This document shows positions 34,794 to 43,597 of a stretch of 64,000 bases of DNA, piece after piece. A program made the position numbers and the translations under genes. The notes below the pieces were generated by a model. It was not told the origin of the DNA and made no database searches. It saw nothing but the letters and a program-made list of their open reading frames with translations. Origin of the DNA: Ignavibacteriales bacterium (lineage in GTDB: Bacteria; Bacteroidota; Ignavibacteria; Ignavibacteriales; Melioribacteraceae); NCBI GenBank assembly GCA_026390795.1, contig JAPLFG010000003.1, forward strand, positions 1,860,001 through 1,924,000, written 5' to 3'. Each line of letters opens with the position of its first letter. The first letter of the stretch is position 1.

Positions 34794-36622
34794 CAAAATT
34801 CATTTATTATTCCAAAATGTATTTTTCCATCACCGAAGGAATCTCCTTTAGCAAGAGCAAAACTTACACCCAGAACACCAAGACCGGTCTCAATATTCAG
34901 ACCAAAGCCGTAACCGATCTTAAAAGAAGAAATCTCCGGAATGTTTTTCTGTTTATCCTCGTTGCGTAAAAAATATCCGCTGTCGAGAAACAGAAATGTA
35001 AACGAACGTTTAGAGAGAAGAAATCTGTATTCAAGATTAGACCAAAAAATTCTGTTGCCTTGGAATTGCTTCTCTCTATATCCGCGTAAAGTATTTGCAC
35101 CGCCGAGAAAATACAAATCACTTAAATCTGTGTTGTCTCCTCGTAATTCGCGACCGTGAACACCTATAGCAGCAACCTGTTTCTGAAAGAGTTGACTGAA
35201 AATAGTAAAATCGAATTCCAATCGCTGCAGTGAAATATTCAATTTTGTATCTGGAGTTATAAATCCGGTCGGACCGTTTATTCTTTTCGAAATGAATTTG
35301 TAACTATTATTTAAATAAATTCCTTTTGTCGGAGCGTAAAAATCATCGCGGGTATCAATTCTAAAATTAACTCCGGTTGTGAAAGAAGTGGAATTAAATA
35401 CGGTAGAGTTTTGTGAATTCAGTTCTGATGGAATAGTGGATTGTGTACCGATAATAATTGAAGCGGAAATTTCATCTGTCGCCAAATATTCCAAACTTCC
35501 TTCGAGGTTGCGCTGAACATAAGTTGAATCCTGTTTTCGCTGCAGTAATGAGCCTTCAATATTAAACGGGAGATCAAAGAGCCAGGGTTCAAGATAATGC
35601 AGCTCAAGTTCTTGAGAAGAACGGTTCTCCTGCTGCCATCGGAATGATGCCGCGCGGCCTGTTCCAAATAGATTGCGCATGTTAACATTTATAAAACCCG
35701 TTAAATAACCTCTCTCTTTATCATTTACTGCGGGCACATATCCAAGAATTCCGTCAAAATAATTTGTCTGCTTTTCTTTTATAGATATTTTTAAGACACC
35801 TTCTTGTTTGGAGTTAAAATAAAACTCCGGCTGTTCAACCGGTTCAAAGAAACGTAAACGGTTTAAACGGTCCGGTATTTCATCAATTTTTTTTTGAGAA
35901 TACTCTTGGCCTGTTTTTAAATGTAAAGCACGTGTAATTACAAAATCTTTTGTTCTGTCATTGCCCTGAATTTCTATCTTGTCGATTTTACTTTTAACGC
36001 CTTCATCGATGTAAAGAATAAGATTAGCAAAGCGGTCTTCATTTGTCTCTTCGCCGGAAGGATTTGTAAGTTCAACGGATTCAATTCTTATTGAAGAAAA
36101 CGGGTAACCAATATTTTCATAATAATCTAGAACTTCAGAAAGAGCGAAGCTCATATTAGCGTTTGTTAACGGTTGGTTTTCAAGTTGAGAGAGAATTTCT
36201 GCTATCCGGGTTGAATCTTTAACTGCTCTACCAAATTTTATTTTATTGATGAGAGTTGGCTTACCTTCAGAAACATTTATAAAGAGCGAAGAATTTACCG
36301 AATCAATTTTTTCAATCACAATTTTACGAATGGAAGAGTTAAGATATCCTCTCTCTTCCAAAGCGGAAGTGATTCTAGATTTTACCGAGTCTTCCAATCC
36401 GGCAAAATATTTAGAGCCCGTTGAAATTTTAGACCAGCTCAAATAGTCATTTGCCGAAAATACTTTTTCTCCTGTGATCTGGATTCTTGAAATTGTTTGA
36501 GAGAATGAATTTATGATGATTATGAAATAAATAATGAAAGTTAGATTCGTAAAAGAACGCAGGTGACGCTGATTATTATGAGTAACGAGAATTAGATCAT
36601 GAATAATCTTAATTATCTCCAT
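34793..36622 (-). CDS. BamA/TamA-family outer-membrane assembly protein
   Basis: A 609-residue Omp85 protein: N-terminal export segment, POTRA-like domains (about 45-285; e.g. ISRIQITGEKVFSANDYLSW, KIDKIEIQGNDRTKDFVITR) and a C-terminal 16-strand-type barrel with the L6 motif near residue 515 (GGANTLRGYREKQFQGN). It is smaller than BamA and may be a TamA-like or accessory Omp85. The first 30 codons (MEIIKIIHDLILVTHNNQRH) are unusual: they are composed of two repeat families (36553-36574, 36580-36619) before the hydrophobic LTFIIYFIIIINSFSQ signal core. It is coupled to rnhB by TGATG. Confidence 0.85.
   Translation of the reverse strand: MEIIKIIHDLILVTHNNQRHLRSFTNLTFIIYFIIIINSFSQTISRIQITGEKVFSANDYLSWSKISTGSKYFAGLEDSVKSRITSALEERGYLNSSIRKIVIEKIDSVNSSLFINVSEGKPTLINKIKFGRAVKDSTRIAEILSQLENQPLTNANMSFALSEVLDYYENIGYPFSSIRIESVELTNPSGEETNEDRFANLILYIDEGVKSKIDKIEIQGNDRTKDFVITRALHLKTGQEYSQKKIDEIPDRLNRLRFFEPVEQPEFYFNSKQEGVLKISIKEKQTNYFDGILGYVPAVNDKERGYLTGFINVNMRNLFGTGRAASFRWQQENRSSQELELHYLEPWLFDLPFNIEGSLLQRKQDSTYVQRNLEGSLEYLATDEISASIIIGTQSTIPSELNSQNSTVFNSTSFTTGVNFRIDTRDDFYAPTKGIYLNNSYKFISKRINGPTGFITPDTKLNISLQRLEFDFTIFSQLFQKQVAAIGVHGRELRGDNTDLSDLYFLGGANTLRGYREKQFQGNRIFWSNLEYRFLLSKRSFTFLFLDSGYFLRNEDKQKNIPEISSFKIGYGFGLNIETGLGVLGVSFALAKGDSFGDGKIHFGIINEF
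36553..36619. repeat. Repeats encoding the n-region of the BamA-like signal peptide
   Basis: On the minus strand, AATCAGCGTCACCTGCGTTC (family also at 3401-3446 and 53724-53752) follows GATAATTAAGATTATTCATG ATC, a variant of the GATTAAGATTATGATCATGA family. Both are in frame with the BamA-like ORF. Confidence 0.5.
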
Positions 36623-36660
36623 AGGAGTCCTTCGGACATAATTAATCCGCGTTCCATTTT

Positions 36661-37632
36661 CTATTTATAATTCGGAGTGTCATTGATGATCTTCATCTTT
36701 TTACCGATTGTACTTAATTCCACATCGAGAGCCAATCCTTCCATAAGTTCAGAAGTAACTTCGCACGTTTCAAATCGTGTAGCATTTAAAGCACCAAGCG
36801 CTGCGGCTCTCTTAACAAATTCGTCAAAGACAAGAGCATTTTCCAATCCGTATGCAACACCGGCGACAAATGCGTCGCCGCTTCCGGTCGAATCTAACAC
36901 ATCAACCCGCGGCGGAATTATTTTATAATGGAAATTAAATTTGCTAGCATAAATTGGATTGGCGCCGTCCGTTAAAAAAATCAGCTTGATATTTTTTGAA
37001 TAGAGTTCATGCAGAAAATCTAATTTATCTTTTTCGGTACTCAACGAAATATTCAGAGATCTTTCTACTTCTTCTACATTATTATGAATTACTGTGGGAG
37101 AGGCGGATATACAATCATTAAGATGATTTCCGTACGTATCTAATATCGAAATTTTATCGTGTTTATTTGCAAGCTCAATTCCAAAAGGAAAGATATCATC
37201 GGTCTCTTTGCAAGGTGAACTTCCTGCAAATACAACTATGGAACAGTTCAGAATCATTTTTTCAAGTTTGTTCTTGAATTCCGAAGCTTCCTCTGAAGTA
37301 ATTATGCTATTCATTCCAAAGAAAGTAGAAACGCGGTTATTGTTTTTTTCGATAATTAAATCGGCAATTCGAGTCTCTGATTTTGCCGATACAACGGAGA
37401 ATTCAATTTTATCATGAGTTAAACAATGACGTAAAACTTTACCATTGTTTCCCCCAAGAAAAGTGAATGCTGAATTTTGAACGCCGAGGAAATTTAATTG
37501 ACGGTTTACATTAATTCCTTTTCCTCCAGCATAAAAAATCTCATTTGTACTTTTATTTGATTTGCCGAGTTCTACGGATTCAAAAAATAATCTGCGTTCT
37601 AATAGAGGATTAAGTGTAATAGTGAGAATCAT
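36661..37632 (-). CDS. PfkB-family hexose kinase (1-phosphofructokinase-like)
   Basis: A 323-residue ribokinase-fold sugar kinase of the FruK/LacC/PfkB group: ILTITLNPLLERRLFF, PfkB signature 1 AGGKGINVNRQLNFLG, and signature 2 VDVLDSTGSGDAFVAGVAYG containing the catalytic Asp. It phosphorylates a sugar phosphate such as fructose 1-phosphate or fructose 6-phosphate; which one cannot be told. No PTS genes are nearby, so a PfkB-like glycolytic role is possible. It is separated from the BamA-like gene by 38 bases carrying an AATTAATCCGCGTTCCATTT repeat fragment. Confidence 0.87.
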   Translation of the reverse strand: MILTITLNPLLERRLFFESVELGKSNKSTNEIFYAGGKGINVNRQLNFLGVQNSAFTFLGGNNGKVLRHCLTHDKIEFSVVSAKSETRIADLIIEKNNNRVSTFFGMNSIITSEEASEFKNKLEKMILNCSIVVFAGSSPCKETDDIFPFGIELANKHDKISILDTYGNHLNDCISASPTVIHNNVEEVERSLNISLSTEKDKLDFLHELYSKNIKLIFLTDGANPIYASKFNFHYKIIPPRVDVLDSTGSGDAFVAGVAYGLENALVFDEFVKRAAALGALNATRFETCEVTSELMEGLALDVELSTIGKKMKIINDTPNYK

Positions 37633-37755
37633 TTATCAATAAGTAGTTTTTAGTTTTCAGTTAATAGTGAATGGTTATTATATGATTGTTGATAAATATC
37701 AATTTATGTACTCAGGAGTGAGAACCCATAACTCATCATTCAAAACTCGCCACTG

Positions 37756-39030
37756 TTATTGTCTGTATCCCGGCCACCGGCTGTAATCAGGATCCAACAA
37801 ACGGTAATCGCCAAAGCCAGTATGATCCAGGAACACAAATGATCGGTTCAATTCGTAATATTGCCATATTTCATAAGGCTTCGAGTCCATATCCATAGGA
37901 TGTCTCTCAACTGAACTTGGCGGACCGAAAGTGACAAAAACCATCCCCATATCACTTCTCCATCCATCACCAAGCCCTTTGAAGTGTTTGTTGGCGTAAT
38001 CAATACGTCTGTAGTATTCATAAAGAATTGGATTGTCATCTTCTTTAGGGTTTGGTTTTTTCTTATCCCAAAACGTTAGGAAGCGGGCCATTTTTTCGTC
38101 GTAGGCTTTTCCATCCTTTATATAATCTAGTTCTTCTGGAGAAGCTATGTACAACATCTGATTAATCGCAATGTCCAGATCAATTATTGTAGAAGGTAGA
38201 CCGCCGATTTTGGCGTGTAATTTTTTGTCGACTGAAGTAATCGTTTTCCTATTAATATCTTTTAAGGTAACGGTCAATTCAAAATCACCGACAGTAAAAT
38301 TTGTATTTTTTATGGTATGTGTAATTGTATTAACACCTGGTTTTAGGGTCCGCGGATCTTCCTGCTTTAAAGAAGTATTTTCTTTAATATCATTAAATGT
38401 GTATTCAAGAACAACATCCTGTTGCTTGCTGGAATAAAGATCGAAGAAGAAGGAGAGTGATGTATTCTTGCTTGTAACAGTCGAAGAAATATTAGGTACA
38501 ATTCTTTCCCCACCTGCTTCTTTAACAATTTCCGAGATAAGCATTATGTCGCTCACTCCAAGTGAATCTGTTATTTGACGAACATTGAGCGGTAGTTCTT
38601 TAGATGAAATTCGTCTTGAATCGGAATCTTCCACTACACATTTTAAAAAATATTTGCCGGGTGAAAGATCAAATGATTTATAACTTAGATAAAAATTTGA
38701 TTTGGACAATGTATTTGTAAAATCTTCCGAACTGACTTTTTCTTTCCAGTTACGTTCAAAGATGATATTATTCTTCTTCTCATCCATAAAAGTTAAGGTA
38801 ATATCAAAACCGCCGCGGAATCCGTCATCTTTCTTAACAAAGGAGATATTTGAATAGGGGACTTGAACGAAAACATCTATGCGTGTTTTATTAGGTACGG
38901 CGCTCATGTATCCGGCGTAATCAAGAAAGAAGTTACCTTCCCTGTTAAATGTATTGCTGCTGGATGAGGATTCAACCTGAGCAAACAAAACAGATGCGAA
39001 AATAAACGATAATAAAATTATTTTTTTCAC
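37756..39030 (-). CDS. GWxTD-domain secreted protein
   Basis: A 424-residue exported protein with signal peptide (KKIILLSFIFASVLFAQ) and, near residue 330, the GWxTD domain: RFLTFWDKKKPNPKEDDNPI, YYRRIDYANKHFKG, GWRSDMGMVFVTFGPPSSVE and PYEIWQYY. The domain is characteristic of Acidobacteriota, Gemmatimonadota and FCB bacteria; its function is unknown, though several members are envelope proteins. The middle region is beta-rich. It lies just downstream of rimO on the same strand and is probably in one transcript with it. Confidence 0.9.
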   Translation of the reverse strand: MKKIILLSFIFASVLFAQVESSSSSNTFNREGNFFLDYAGYMSAVPNKTRIDVFVQVPYSNISFVKKDDGFRGGFDITLTFMDEKKNNIIFERNWKEKVSSEDFTNTLSKSNFYLSYKSFDLSPGKYFLKCVVEDSDSRRISSKELPLNVRQITDSLGVSDIMLISEIVKEAGGERIVPNISSTVTSKNTSLSFFFDLYSSKQQDVVLEYTFNDIKENTSLKQEDPRTLKPGVNTITHTIKNTNFTVGDFELTVTLKDINRKTITSVDKKLHAKIGGLPSTIIDLDIAINQMLYIASPEELDYIKDGKAYDEKMARFLTFWDKKKPNPKEDDNPILYEYYRRIDYANKHFKGLGDGWRSDMGMVFVTFGPPSSVERHPMDMDSKPYEIWQYYELNRSFVFLDHTGFGDYRLLDPDYSRWPGYRQ

Positions 39031-39058
39031 TTATAACACTCCTTTTCCCGAATTCAAT

Positions 39059-40342
39059 TTACTTGCCGAATAAATCATACTCATTGCAATCGTAAATATC
39101 AACATGATAAAATTCACCTACTTCAAAATTTTTATTTGCCGCATTAATTAATACTTCGCCGTCAACTTCTGGAGCGTCGCGTTCCGAGCGGGCAATGTAA
39201 TTCTCACCGTCAAGTGAATCAATTACAACCTTTATTTTCTTGCCTATGTAAACGCGGTTTTTCTCTTCCGAAATTTCTTTCTGAATTTCCATTAATGTTG
39301 CCTTCCGTTCCTCTTTTATTTCCGGAGGAATCGGATCACCAAGTATAAAACTAGGCGTGTCCTCTTCAACAGAATATGTGAACACTCCAAAACGATCGAA
39401 TTTTATATCGCAGATAAACTGACAAAGTTCCTCAAATTCTTTTTCGGTTTCATTCGGGTAGCCGACAATAAATGTTGTGCGCAAAGTTAGACCCGGAATT
39501 CTATCTTGAAGAGTATTGAGAAGTTCTTTTGTCCGCCGTTGTGTAATTCCGCGCCGCATTGATTTTAATACAGGATCGGAAATGTGCTGGAGCGGTATGT
39601 CAATGTATTTACAAATTTTCGGATTGCTCACAATCTCATTTATCAGATCATCCGGAAAGTGTGAAGGATAAACATAAAGAAGGCGAATCCACTCGATATC
39701 GGAAATTTCGGAGATTTTATGAAGCAGTTCAGCAAGATTTCTTTTTCCATAAAGATCAATACCGTAGTCTGTTGTATCCTGACCGATAATAATAATCTCT
39801 TTTACACCTTGATTTGCTAATGAAGTTGCTTCAGCAATAAGTTCATCCATCGGTTTTGTTTTATGAAGTCCGCGCATTAATGGAATCGCGCAGAATGAAC
39901 AAGGATTATCACATCCCTCACTTATCTTCAAATAGGCAAAATGTTTTGGTGTAGTAATGATGCGTTCGCCAAGCAGTTCGTATCTTAAATTACCGCCAAA
40001 CTCTTTTACAATTCCTTCGTAAGCTTCCGTGCCAAAGAATGCATCAACCTCGGGAATTTCTAATTTGAGATCATTCATATACCTTTCGGAAAGACACCCG
40101 GCAACTACAACTTTTTTAATTTTTCCTTGTTTCTTCAACTCGATTGCGGAAAGAATCGTATTGATAGATTCTTCTTTTGCAGCATCTATAAATCCGCATG
40201 TATTAATTACAATTGAATCTGCCTGGTTTGGATCGTCAATCAAATCGAACTTATTGAGTTTGAATTGACTCATCAAGCGTTCGGAATCCACAGTGTTCTT
40301 CGAACAACCGAGGGTTATAATAGAAATTTTATTTTCGTTCAT
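39059..40342 (-). CDS. rimO: Ribosomal protein S12 methylthiotransferase RimO
   Basis: A 427-residue radical-SAM methylthiotransferase that modifies an aspartate of ribosomal protein S12. N-terminal UPF0004 domain with cluster cysteines (ISIITLGCSKNTVDSERLMS, NTCGFIDAAKEES, VVAGCLSERY), radical-SAM motif KISEGCDNPCSFCAIPLMRG (CxxxCxxC), and a C-terminal TRAM domain. The GCSKNTVDSE and EGCDNPCSFC patterns distinguish RimO from MiaB, which is encoded separately at 50028-51383. It is upstream of the GWxTD gene. Confidence 0.96.
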   Translation of the reverse strand: MNENKISIITLGCSKNTVDSERLMSQFKLNKFDLIDDPNQADSIVINTCGFIDAAKEESINTILSAIELKKQGKIKKVVVAGCLSERYMNDLKLEIPEVDAFFGTEAYEGIVKEFGGNLRYELLGERIITTPKHFAYLKISEGCDNPCSFCAIPLMRGLHKTKPMDELIAEATSLANQGVKEIIIIGQDTTDYGIDLYGKRNLAELLHKISEISDIEWIRLLYVYPSHFPDDLINEIVSNPKICKYIDIPLQHISDPVLKSMRRGITQRRTKELLNTLQDRIPGLTLRTTFIVGYPNETEKEFEELCQFICDIKFDRFGVFTYSVEEDTPSFILGDPIPPEIKEERKATLMEIQKEISEEKNRVYIGKKIKVVIDSLDGENYIARSERDAPEVDGEVLINAANKNFEVGEFYHVDIYDCNEYDLFGK

Positions 40343-40422
40343 GAAAACTTTCTAATGGCAAACCGGTTAATAAAAAAGTTTATGATTATTAAAATCATAA
40401 ACAACCTTAACAATCTGCCGTT

Positions 40423-41253
40423 TTATTTCGTAAAAAAAGTAAGGTAAAGATAAACAATTGGCGCCGTGAATAGTAACGAATCAAATCGGTCAAAAATTCC
40501 ACCGTGACCCGGAATTAGAGATGATGAATCTTTTACATGAGAATCGCGCTTCAACAGGCTTTCAACTAGATCTCCAAGCTGTCCAAAAATTCCAACTATA
40601 ACTCCAATTGCAATAGCATCTTTCATAGTTAAAAAAGCAAGTACAAGCTCACGGGCGGCAATCATTCCTACAATTGCAAAGAAAAAACCGGCAACTGCTC
40701 CTTCCCAGCTTTTATTGGGACTTACACGCGGCATTAACTTATGCAGACCGTATGCACTTCCAATAAAATAAGCCGCAGAGTCACAGATCCAAATGGAGAC
40801 AAGAATTGAAATAATTAAGTATCCGCCCTGCGCGTATGTAAAAGCAGAATCATTATAGAATTCGCGTAAATCTAAAATTGCCGCGGAAAAAAAACCGATA
40901 TAAAAAATCCCAAGCAATGTAGTTCCAAGATTTGCAATTGCGGATTCTTTATTCCTAAAGAGTTCGAAGAGAAGTAATAATAAGATTAAGCAGATGAAGA
41001 AAATGCGGTAGTCGAAGAAATTTTTATATTCATTAATTATAATTAGGGCAACAGCCAGATAACCGATAAATCTATTTGTATAGCTGTGTTTATTTCGTAC
41101 CATTTTGGAAAATTCGTAATAGGAAACAAGTCCAATTCCAAGTGTAAATATTAAAAAAGGAATTTTTCCAATCAGACTGAGAATAACAATCAACGGCACA
41201 CCAATCAAAGCAACTATAACACGCGTTGATAAGTTGTTCATCTTTTTAGTCAT
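40423..41253 (-). CDS. cdsA: Phosphatidate cytidylyltransferase CdsA
   Basis: A 276-residue polytopic membrane enzyme that makes CDP-diacylglycerol from phosphatidate and CTP, the branch point of phospholipid synthesis. It has about eight hydrophobic segments and the family signature SSSLIPGHGGIFDRFDSLLF, preceded by SPNKSWEGAVAGFFFA and GQLGDLVESLLKRDSHVKD with the conserved metal-binding acidic residues. It starts directly after the stop of the zinc-ribbon gene 41254-41595 and appears to be translated with it. Confidence 0.94.
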   Translation of the reverse strand: MTKKMNNLSTRVIVALIGVPLIVILSLIGKIPFLIFTLGIGLVSYYEFSKMVRNKHSYTNRFIGYLAVALIIINEYKNFFDYRIFFICLILLLLLFELFRNKESAIANLGTTLLGIFYIGFFSAAILDLREFYNDSAFTYAQGGYLIISILVSIWICDSAAYFIGSAYGLHKLMPRVSPNKSWEGAVAGFFFAIVGMIAARELVLAFLTMKDAIAIGVIVGIFGQLGDLVESLLKRDSHVKDSSSLIPGHGGIFDRFDSLLFTAPIVYLYLTFFTK

Positions 41254-41595
41254 TTATTCCTCATCGTCCATTTTGGCACTATTAATATCATTGATAATTT
41301 GTAATGTGGCTTCTGCATCTTTCTTTTTTACAAGCAGTTTAACGCCGGCCTGATCTCCTAGAAACGGATAGCTCCGGTCTCTTCTGGAAATTATTATACT
41401 GTCGATCTCCGCACCTTCGAGATTTGCTTTCAACATTTCTGCCATATAAGGATCTGTTGAAACGAATGCTACAATCCAATCTTTAGGGTGGAGTAAATTT
41501 TTTTCAAATTCATCATCTGGAATTAATTCGGCACCGCAATCGGCGCAGTATTTAATTCCCTCAAAATATTCATATTCACATTTCGGACAGATCAT
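41254..41595 (-). CDS. Zinc-ribbon plus DUF2007 (putative signal-transducing) protein
   Basis: A 113-residue protein. An N-terminal zinc ribbon (MICPKCEYEYFEGIKYCADC) is followed by a DUF2007-type domain: WIVAFVSTDPYMAEMLKANL, EGAEIDSIIISRRD, AGVKLLVKKKDAEATLQII. DUF2007 has a ferredoxin-like/GlnB-like fold and is often called a putative signal-transducing protein; no ligand is established. It is encoded between cdsA and a CPBP protease in one operon. Confidence 0.85.
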   Translation of the reverse strand: MICPKCEYEYFEGIKYCADCGAELIPDDEFEKNLLHPKDWIVAFVSTDPYMAEMLKANLEGAEIDSIIISRRDRSYPFLGDQAGVKLLVKKKDAEATLQIINDINSAKMDDEE

Positions 41596-41603
41596 AATAC
41601 CTC

Positions 41604-42560
41604 CTATTTATTGGAGACTATTCTATTATAGTTAGTCTTAATAAAAATAATATAAGCAAAGAAAAGAGTGGCAAACATTGCAAAGCTGATAAGTTGCGGT
41701 ATAATATATTGGGTTTTTGTCACAGTAGTTTTTATTAATTCCTCGTTCCCCAGAAAAAGAAATGCAAGAACGGCTACAAGATTATTAAAGAAATGCAACG
41801 CCATAGGGACAAAAATAGAATTGCTCATGTACGCGGCAAAGCCAAAATAAGCACCGAGTGCTATAAGAGTAACTAATCCGTACGGATTAAAGTGATATAA
41901 TCCAAAAAAGACTGCCGTGATTAAAATACTCCAAAACGGTTTCAGCTTTTGTTCAAAACTTTTTTGAACAAATCCCCGGAACAATGTTTCTTCGCAAAGT
42001 GCAGGAATAACCGCTACAACGAATATGATGAATGATGATTCATACACCGAATGAGATGTTAGTAAAGTGCTATAAGTACTTTCAACAAGTTTATCGAGCT
42101 TATCAAGCATATCCATTATGTTTTTGACGAACGGGCTAACTGCCGCCAGTTTTTCCAATGCATAAGTTTGCAATGATAGAAAATTCTGAAGAAGCGGAGT
42201 CAGAAGAATCAAACCAACTGTAAATACTCCAACTTCCTTAAAGGAAGGAAATTTTACGCGAAGAATTAATGAAATGTTCTCTTTATAAATATACTTTGCA
42301 AGCAAAAGAGTAGGAAATAACATTAAGAGTATTTGTCCGCCCATTGTAAGCAAGCGTGCCATATTCACGTCGGCTTTTTCAAAATTGAAACCGAAAACTG
42401 CAATAGTTAAAATTGCGCCGCCGAATTGATAAAGAAGGAAGATTCCAATAAGCGCAATAAATGCCGCTGTAATTGGAGGAATTGTTGAAAATGGTTTTAC
42501 AATTTCAACTTTCGGCTCTTCTTCTTTTGGTTCATGTTGATCTTTAAATTCTTCATTCAT
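41604..42560 (-). CDS. CPBP-family intramembrane glutamic endopeptidase
   Basis: A 318-residue polytopic membrane protein of the CPBP (Abi/CAAX-prenyl protease-like) family. Motif 1 ALCEETLFRGFVQKSFEQ carries the EExxxR catalytic pair, motif 2 FFGLYHFNPYGL the His, and motif 3 ALHFFNNLVAVL the second His/Asn. Bacterial CPBP proteins act in membrane-protein processing, bacteriocin immunity or stress; the substrate here is unknown. It heads the transcript with 41254-41595 and cdsA; upstream lies a GATGG-type repeat stretch. Confidence 0.9.
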   Translation of the reverse strand: MNEEFKDQHEPKEEEPKVEIVKPFSTIPPITAAFIALIGIFLLYQFGGAILTIAVFGFNFEKADVNMARLLTMGGQILLMLFPTLLLAKYIYKENISLILRVKFPSFKEVGVFTVGLILLTPLLQNFLSLQTYALEKLAAVSPFVKNIMDMLDKLDKLVESTYSTLLTSHSVYESSFIIFVVAVIPALCEETLFRGFVQKSFEQKLKPFWSILITAVFFGLYHFNPYGLVTLIALGAYFGFAAYMSNSIFVPMALHFFNNLVAVLAFLFLGNEELIKTTVTKTQYIIPQLISFAMFATLFFAYIIFIKTNYNRIVSNK

Positions 42561-42605
42561 AGTATTTACAAATTATAAAAAAGGTGAGTGAGTTGCTAAT
42601 TAAAG

Positions 42606-42686
42606 AGAAAGTGAAGATGGTTGATGATTCATGGAAGATGGTTGATGGATTATGGTTGACGGAAGATGGAAAATGGATGAATTGAG
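42606..42686. repeat. Degenerate GGAAGATGGTTGATGG-type repeat
   Basis: GAAGATGGTTGATGATTCAT, GGAAGATGGTTGATGGATTA and GACGGAAGATGGAAAATGGA follow one another. The ACGGAAGATGxAAAA word recurs inside rpiA (52926-52942). No gene is visible in this intergenic stretch. Confidence 0.6.
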
Positions 42687-42730
42687 AAAAATTATAAATC
42701 CATAAGCCGTGATCCATTTCTCCCAAGAAA

Positions 42731-43597
42731 TTATTTCCTCTTCGATTTAAGTTCACCGGCAAGACCGGAATAACTGCTTAGTTCGGCATCAATCGATCCA
42801 ACTAGTACTTTCGTTTTTACTTTTACAGGAATTCTTAATACATCGTCGGTGAGCCAGATAACAATACTTCCTTCGTTTTTAAAGAGTCCGCCTTCCCGAA
42901 CAAGAGGTTCCAAAATAATGCAGTCAAACTTTCCAGCCAAAACAGAAACCGTTTCCTTTCCTTTATAAAGAATTTCAAGAGGATAAGTTCTGTCCTTATA
43001 AAAATTTTCAAGATGAAATTTATCGCCCTCTTTCAACTTCGAATAATCAAAAGTGCGGGCGAGATATAATGCAGAAACAATATCGTTTACATATTTCGGA
43101 ATATCGTAAGAGCCTTCGGAAGTTTTAGCTTTATTTTTTCGCTGATCGAAGAACGCGGAAAAATCGCGCGAGTATCCGCCTTCTCTAATATGCTGTTCGA
43201 AACGCCACGGGAATATTCCTTGAACATCAATGAATGTTTCGTAATGATCGCGTACTTTGTAAAAGGAATCGAATGTTGAAACAGAGCTAACGTTAAATGT
43301 TACATTGTAAACATCCCGTCCCGCGATCTTTACAATTCTTGGAATTGAATATTCGGCATAACCAGCTGTAATAAAACCATAATTGACTTCAAATGTAAGT
43401 AACTCGCCAACCTTGAATGCTTTGTTCTCAATTTTTCGGAATTCACTTTTTTGTGAATATAAGTTCCCGGAAGAGACGAGTAAGATCAAGAAAAAGATTA
43501 GGGAATTCCTCAAAACCGAGTCATGATTCTTACTCTTGATCCTGCTCATAATCATGATCTTCTCGTTAAAATTTATAACCCAAACTCCAAACTTCAT
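42731..43597 (-). CDS. DUF3108-domain exported protein
   Basis: A 288-residue protein with a hydrophobic export segment (NSLIFFLILLVSSGNLYSQ) after an unusually long charged N-terminus, then a DUF3108 domain: VGELLTFEVNYGFITAGYAE, KVRDHYETFIDVQGIFPWRF, GSYDIPKYVNDIVSALYLAR and LTDDVLRIPVKVKTKVLVGS. DUF3108 proteins are periplasmic beta-rich proteins of unknown function. The start overlaps the GT9 stop by four bases (ATGA). The n-region (EKIMIMSRIKSKNHDS) is encoded by a repeat of the GATCATGATTATGA family. Confidence 0.85.
   Translation of the reverse strand: MKFGVWVINFNEKIMIMSRIKSKNHDSVLRNSLIFFLILLVSSGNLYSQKSEFRKIENKAFKVGELLTFEVNYGFITAGYAEYSIPRIVKIAGRDVYNVTFNVSSVSTFDSFYKVRDHYETFIDVQGIFPWRFEQHIREGGYSRDFSAFFDQRKNKAKTSEGSYDIPKYVNDIVSALYLARTFDYSKLKEGDKFHLENFYKDRTYPLEILYKGKETVSVLAGKFDCIILEPLVREGGLFKNEGSIVIWLTDDVLRIPVKVKTKVLVGSIDAELSSYSGLAGELKSKRK
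43521..43562. repeat. GATCATGATTATGAGCAGGATC-type repeat in the DUF3108 N-terminus
   Basis: The plus strand reads TCATGATTCTTACTCTTGAT, then CCTGCTCATAATCATGATCT. It closely matches TCATGATCTTGCTCTTAATC TTGCTCATGATCT at 51494-51526 beside the four-helix-bundle gene. Confidence 0.55.

Noticed and set aside
36661-37632. Tagatose-6-phosphate or adenosine kinase naming
   Set aside because: The PfkB signatures are clear but the substrate cannot be decided from sequence, so only the family is given.
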